A stretch of DNA of 64,000 nucleotides from positions 600,489-664,488 of the forward strand of contig NW_017962920.1 in the NCBI RefSeq assembly GCF_001661345.1, read 5' to 3'. Positions 59,676-64,000 of this stretch are shown here, one piece after another. The notes beneath the pieces were generated by a model. It did no database searches. It had not been told where the DNA came from and saw nothing but the letters and a program-made list of their open reading frames with translations. The translations under genes and the position numbers were made by a program. The DNA is from Ascoidea rubescens DSM 1968 (taxonomy: Eukaryota; Ascomycota; Saccharomycetes; Ascoideales; Ascoideaceae). Numbering within the stretch: the stretch's first letter is position 1; the number at the start of each line of letters is the position of its first letter.

Positions 59676-61007
59676 TTAAAGTAACAAAAAACCCAAGAAA
59701 CATAAAATGGTTGAAGAGATGGCGGCTTTTTGAATAGCAGCACCATTAGCGGTAGCAACTTCAAGTGTGGGTTGTGGTGGAAGATAAGATGAAACTTTTG
59801 GAACTGATTCAATAGTAGAAGCCGACTCGATAACAGGTGCAGTTTCAACAGCAGGTGCAGTTTCAACGACTGGAACAGTTTCAAGAGTTGGTACAGTTTT
59901 GATGGTTGGTGGAGCTTTGACAACTGGAGGGGTTTCAACAGCTGGAGCAGTTTCGTTGTAGTAGTGTTCAAAGTGTGGAGCGTCTGAGTAAACTGGTTTG
60001 CCTTCAAGGGTAGAATGTTCGTGGGCATGGTCTTTTGGAACAGTAGCGTTACTGTAAGGTGGAGTTGTGCTTTCAATGATGTGTTCAATGGGGGTAGTGG
60101 ATGTGTATGGGTAAGTGACGATAGATTCTTCGACTTTAACAACTTCGGATTCAACGACTTTGGAGACACTGGTCTTTTCAGCTTCGACTGGGATAGAAGA
60201 GGTAATAGTTACAATTTCAGTCAAGCATTTTTCTGAATCGCAGCTGACGACTTCAGTTTCAGTGACAACTATAATAGTTTCAACAATAGTTTCGGTTAGT
60301 TCAGAGTAAACGCTGGAACCGGCAGCAGCAGAGCTGGAAACAGCAGCAGAACTAGAGACATCAACTGGAGATGATGATGGAGCAACTTCAGTTTCACATG
60401 GAACAGTGATGGTGATGGTGACTTGTTTGGTTTGACATTTACCAGTGTTACATTCAACAATATCAGTGACGGTAACAACTTCAGTGCTGGATTCTGCGGT
60501 TGGGGCAACAGAAGAAGCAGGTTTCGAGCTGGTTGGACTTTCAACTTCACAAGGAACAGTAGTAGTGATGGTGACTTGTTTGGTTTGACATTTTTTGGCG
60601 CTGCATTCAACGACTTCAGTAACGGTGACAATTTCAGTGAAACTGGAGACAATATAGTCAGTCTTGGAATCTTCAGAAGGTGCACCTGAGCTGGAGACAG
60701 GGAAGGCAGAGGTAGAGGCGCTTGGGATTTCTTCGTCATCGCCTGTGTAAGTAGAAGTGATACAATCGTCAGTTGGAACATCAGTAGCATCTTCACACTC
60801 GACTAAAGTGGTGTGTTCGACCCAACCAGTTGTGCATGTTCCACAAGAACAATCAACGGTTTCACTGTATGTTACATATTCTAATAAACAGTAAGCATCT
60901 TCAGTTGTGGTTGTTTCAGTTATATTAGAGTACTCTTTGTGAGGACTTGGGAGAGCAAAAGCTGGCAAAGCTAAAGCGGACAATAGTAAAGCAAGAGAAT
61001 ATTTCAT
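59676..61007 (-). CDS. GPI-anchored cell wall protein with Cys-containing repeats
   Basis: The 443-aa protein has a signal peptide (MKYSLALLLSALALPAFA). A Cys-rich N-terminal module follows (residues 36-81: CLLEYVTYSETVDCSCGTCT and two further Cys). Three imperfect repeats of about 32 residues come next at roughly 123-155, 175-206 and 243-275. Each reads (E)VVTVT-(E/D)-(V/I)-V-(E/S)-C-x3-KC-(Q/L)-T-x2-VTIT. These resemble the VTxxxCxxxKC modules of yeast wall glycoproteins such as Sed1. A Pro/Val/Glu-rich region with PAVETAPVIES-type short repeats follows (about 345-400). The C-terminus (ATANGAAIQKAAISSTILCF) fits GPI addition. A TTTTATA box on the plus strand at 61235-61241 reads TATAAAA for this gene. 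A close relative lies 2.3 kb to the right. Confidence 0.88.
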   Translation of the reverse strand: MKYSLALLLSALALPAFALPSPHKEYSNITETTTTEDAYCLLEYVTYSETVDCSCGTCTTGWVEHTTLVECEDATDVPTDDCITSTYTGDDEEIPSASTSAFPVSSSGAPSEDSKTDYIVSSFTEIVTVTEVVECSAKKCQTKQVTITTTVPCEVESPTSSKPASSVAPTAESSTEVVTVTDIVECNTGKCQTKQVTITITVPCETEVAPSSSPVDVSSSAAVSSSAAAGSSVYSELTETIVETIIVVTETEVVSCDSEKCLTEIVTITSSIPVEAEKTSVSKVVESEVVKVEESIVTYPYTSTTPIEHIIESTTPPYSNATVPKDHAHEHSTLEGKPVYSDAPHFEHYYNETAPAVETPPVVKAPPTIKTVPTLETVPVVETAPAVETAPVIESASTIESVPKVSSYLPPQPTLEVATANGAAIQKAAISSTILCFLGFLLL

Positions 61008-63263
61008 ATTTGATTGAGATATGGTAGAATAAAGAGAATAAACAGGAATGAGGATATAGTTGAAAATCTTGAAATTGATAAAGCACTCAACAGGATATGA
61101 TCAATTGAATTGATATAAAAGAGTGAGCTTTTAAATGAAAAGAAACGAATGTGGAGGATAGAGGAAAGGAAAAGAATGAAAAATTATAAACGAGTGAATA
61201 ATTTCTCTGAACAACAATTAATATGTTGAAGCGATTTTATATTAGGCAAAAACCACAATTAATATAGTGAAAATTCAGGGATAGAGGTAGCAGTGGGAAA
61301 GAAAAAAAAGCAGTGAACTGAAGTATATATATTAGAAAAGGCAAGTTAGACAAGTTAGAGAGAGAGGTTAGCACAGTCAGCGAAAAACAAATACTGCTTC
61401 GATATTCACAGCAAATCTAAAAGATAACAGAAAAGAAAACGGTACTAAACAGTCTGAATTGAGAAAGAAAAATAGCTTTAAGTTTATAATTCTCAGTCCG
61501 TTTTAAGTTTTTACTCTTAGCATATGAAGCAACACAATCTTATTTCGCGTTAATGTGATGTTGAGATTTCTCAAGAATGGATGATTGGCAGAGATGCAGG
61601 AAGAGTAACCATCGAATTAGAAGGACATAAGCTGCTATAAACAGAACAGGCCTCTGGGAAAAGTTATAAAAAGAATCAATGCAAAAAAGGCAGAAACAGA
61701 ACAGAACAGAACAGAACAAGCAAAAAAAACAGAAACCAAAAGGGTGCTCGAGCCATGCTGCCAGAACTGTGGCTCCAATGCACGCAGTATGTATGTGGAA
61801 GCAGAACCGCATATGCAACAACGTGGGACTTGTGGGACTTGTGGGACCAGAGTCCGCAAACCGGGTCTGCTGCGTGTGGTGCACATCCACGGTACTGGTT
61901 TAGCTGTCGCTAAGGATTGTGGCGACAATAGGGACCATTCTTGGCGGTTGGGGACCTACAAAAGCTTGTGCGCTGCCGGCGGAGCCTGTGCTGTTGACAA
62001 TAGATGCGTCCGGGCGCCGTCGAGCACCTAGATGATGTCAGCACGTGTGGCAGGACTTCTAAATTAAACAGCGCGAGCACCCCTTTGGCAGCACAAAACC
62101 ATCCCGCACATATCTCTTGGGGCACAGACGCAGCGACCATGACCCGCACCAATGGCGCCAGAGCACTCCTGAAGAGAGTTGTGCAGGGACCAAAATAAGC
62201 ATCCCGCATGCATAGCATTCCGCCCTGATCTGCAATCGGCGCTGCTTGGCGCGCGCTAGCTTTGGACTCTCCTGTTTGGCTCGCTCTCAGATATTGGAAT
62301 CCGGCGTGAAAACAGCCTATGCTAAGCTTTGCGAGCTGCAACGCCCGGTCTCTCGCTTGAAACCTACCTGAACTGCGCGCTCCCACTCCGTATCCGTCCT
62401 CTCTCAGCCACTACCAGCAAAAAATCTCCTTACCCGTGCACTTTTCCTGCCGTGTTGAGGAATAATTTCAAAGGCTCACTACTTTTTTCGCGAGCGCAGC
62501 GACTTTTTCAGCTAAAATTCCAAAAAGTCGTTTTTTAAATGAAACATCATCCTGTGAGCTGTTCTGTGAGCCATTCAAAAGTCAGCTCAATCACACATTT
62601 CCTAAGCCCATTCCATCTCTCATCTGGATTTTTGGCTGCGCTTTTAGCAGTGTGATCGTAAACCATGTCCATAAGCCCGTTTGTGATAAGAACCATCTCT
62701 TCTCGCTCCAATTTGACTTGTTTTTATCCCGCACGGGCCATAAACAAAGCTCTACCGCTCATGCAAATCGACAGTCCAATCATTCTCGCTGGTTTGCGTT
62801 TACTCAGTATTTCTCGCTGAAATATTTCTCTATCAAAAATGCATACTCTCATTTCTCAGTACCAAATCTGCCCTATTACGTGCTTTTTTTTAAATGTTTG
62901 GTTCTTGAACTATTAATATTTGTTTCTTTTGATTTCTTAAATTGGCCTTTCTTTAGTATCATGTATCAACTACATTTGAAAATCATTCAAACCTCTGCTG
63001 GAAAAAGTTCAAATCCTTCACAAAATAAATTCAAATACAATTAGAATAAAATGAAATAAAATGAAACAAAATTGAATAAAGTGAAATAAAATAGAATAAA
63101 ATAGAATAAAACTAAGTTAGAAATGCAAATTATAAATTATAAAATAACACAAAATAAATAATTTATCCTTAATCAATCAAATAGTAAACGGCAAGAATTA
63201 GTAAAGTCTGTTCGTAGTATTGTTCATTCCTAAAATAATTCAGGGATAAAATTTCTCAATATT
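61008..63263. other. Long intergenic region with GC-rich island
   Basis: The first 550 bp are the AT-rich promoter of the GPI gene. An (AGAAC)n run lies at about 61694-61720. From about 61740 to 62440 the sequence is strongly GC-rich, with overlapping open frames on both strands (such as 61910-62386 minus). None has a recognisable domain, so I regard it as a non-coding promoter-type island. From 62880 on the region is AT-rich, with a degenerate AATAAAATGA-type run at about 63045-63115. Confidence 0.45.
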
Positions 63264-64000
63264 TTAAAGTAATAAAAGACCCAAGAAACATAAAACAGTG
63301 GAAGAGATGGCAGCCTTGGGGATGGCGGCACCGTTTGCTGTGGCAACTTCAATTGTAGGCTGTTCTGGAACGTAAGATGAAACCTTTGGGGATGATTCAA
63401 CACTGGTTGATACAGCCTCAGGATTCTCAACATATAACGAAGATGAGACTTCGCCTGTACCTGCGTTGATCTCTTTGGTTGTCAATGTACTTGCTTGTTC
63501 ATAAGAATAGTCTTTGGAAGTGGCAACTGTGCCATAAGATGGAGTTGAACTTTCCTTGATAGCTTCAACCAAGGTTGTAGCGGAGGAAGATGGAAGAGGA
63601 TGGTCGATGACTTTTTCATTGACAACTGTATTACTGGCTTCGTCAATTTTACCACTTTCAGAATAATCGCCGGTGGCCAATGAACTAGTTTCAGCCAAAT
63701 TACCCTTCAAAGTGCTTAAGCCTTCAATAGTAGATGAAAAAATAGTTTCTTCAATCACAATACTGGAAGTATAGAAAATAGTACTGCTTGAACATTTTTC
63801 TGAATCACAACTAACAACTTCAGTTTCAGTGACGATTCCAGTAGTTCTAGTGATAACAGTGCTTTCAGCAGCCGAGCCAGATGGAATGTAGACAGAACCA
63901 GCTGAAATATGAACAGATCCTGTTGGAATATGAACAGATCCTGTTGGAATATGAACAGAGCCGGTTGGGATGTACACTGAACCGGACAATATATATGTCT
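63264..64000 (-). CDS. GPI-anchored cell wall protein, paralogue of the 59.7 kb gene (5' part outside window)
   Basis: The frame is open to the right edge, so the N-terminus is missing. The visible part begins with a tandem 7-residue repeat (GSVHIPT, about five copies, 21-bp DNA period). The Cys module VTETEVVSCDSEKC, also found in the neighbour, comes next, followed by a Ser/Thr-rich region. The C-terminus (PTIEVATANGAAIPKAAISS and TVLCFLGLLLL) is almost identical to that of the gene at 59676-61007. The two are clearly tandem duplicates in the same orientation. The 7-residue repeats are likely to vary in number between strains. Confidence 0.85.
   Translation of the reverse strand, partial: TYILSGSVYIPTGSVHIPTGSVHIPTGSVHISAGSVYIPSGSAAESTVITRTTGIVTETEVVSCDSEKCSSSTIFYTSSIVIEETIFSSTIEGLSTLKGNLAETSSLATGDYSESGKIDEASNTVVNEKVIDHPLPSSSATTLVEAIKESSTPSYGTVATSKDYSYEQASTLTTKEINAGTGEVSSSLYVENPEAVSTSVESSPKVSSYVPEQPTIEVATANGAAIPKAAISSTVLCFLGLLLL

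Noticed and set aside
61540-62386. ORFs up to 158 codons in the GC-rich island
   Set aside because: Same reason: base composition explains open frames; the translations look random.

Overview
The window is nuclear DNA of a budding yeast (Saccharomycotina): compact, strongly AT-rich, with Asn-rich low-complexity proteins, GPI-type wall proteins, a PEX14-type peroxin, an Rsp5-type ubiquitin ligase and introns with GTATGT...TACTAAC...AG signals. No protein-coding mobile element, CRISPR array or rRNA was seen. CTG is almost absent from the conserved genes. I found none in PIS1, RAD27, OSM1, VMA16, RPS12, STR3 or GRS1 and one in RSP5. The CTGs that do occur in MTD1 and RSP5 fall where S. cerevisiae does not have Leu. 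This points to a lineage with a reassigned CUG codon, but the decoding tRNA is not in the window.

Layout. 0-8 kb: a putative secreted protein, PEX14, PIS1 (phosphatidylinositol synthase), an ECM33-type wall protein and an unrecognised basic-tailed protein. 8.9-14.5 kb: an intron-containing tRNA-Ser(UGA), RAD27/FEN1, a fumarate reductase (OSM1/FRD1 type), VMA16, and a two-exon PMP3-type peptide gene. 15-23.3 kb: a greatly enlarged FIG4-type phosphoinositide phosphatase and a DHA1 drug/polyamine transporter. 23.3-32.7 kb: gene-poor, with a leucine-rich-repeat gene, a 30-N assembly gap and a decayed LRR relative with three in-frame stops. 32.8-41 kb: a Ser-rich GPI protein, MTD1, a small cysteine-rich secreted protein, a PCL-type cyclin and RPS12. 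41.8-50 kb: UBP8, a cystathionine beta-lyase (STR3 type) ending in a peroxisomal AKL signal, and RSP5. 50-58.5 kb: an unrecognised probably mitochondrial protein, GRS1 with two in-frame start codons, tRNA-Cys(GCA), an unrecognised protein and a small glycine-rich protein. 59.7-64 kb: two related repeat-bearing GPI wall proteins, the second cut by the window edge.

The genes are mostly unrelated housekeeping functions. They share some regulatory vocabulary: paired AGCCCTA/TAGGGCT (Tbf1-like) sites near RPS12, GRS1 and the tRNA-Cys region, CCAAT boxes in GC-rich promoter islands, and CACGTG E-boxes upstream of STR3 and between RSP5 and its neighbour.

The most unusual structure is between STR3 and RSP5 (about 46126-46750). 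Eight copies of the core TATCCAACTA each form a perfect small hairpin with the same six-base loop (TCCAAC). Beyond the first two pairs, the stem sequence differs from copy to copy but is always self-complementary. I know of no described element that fits.
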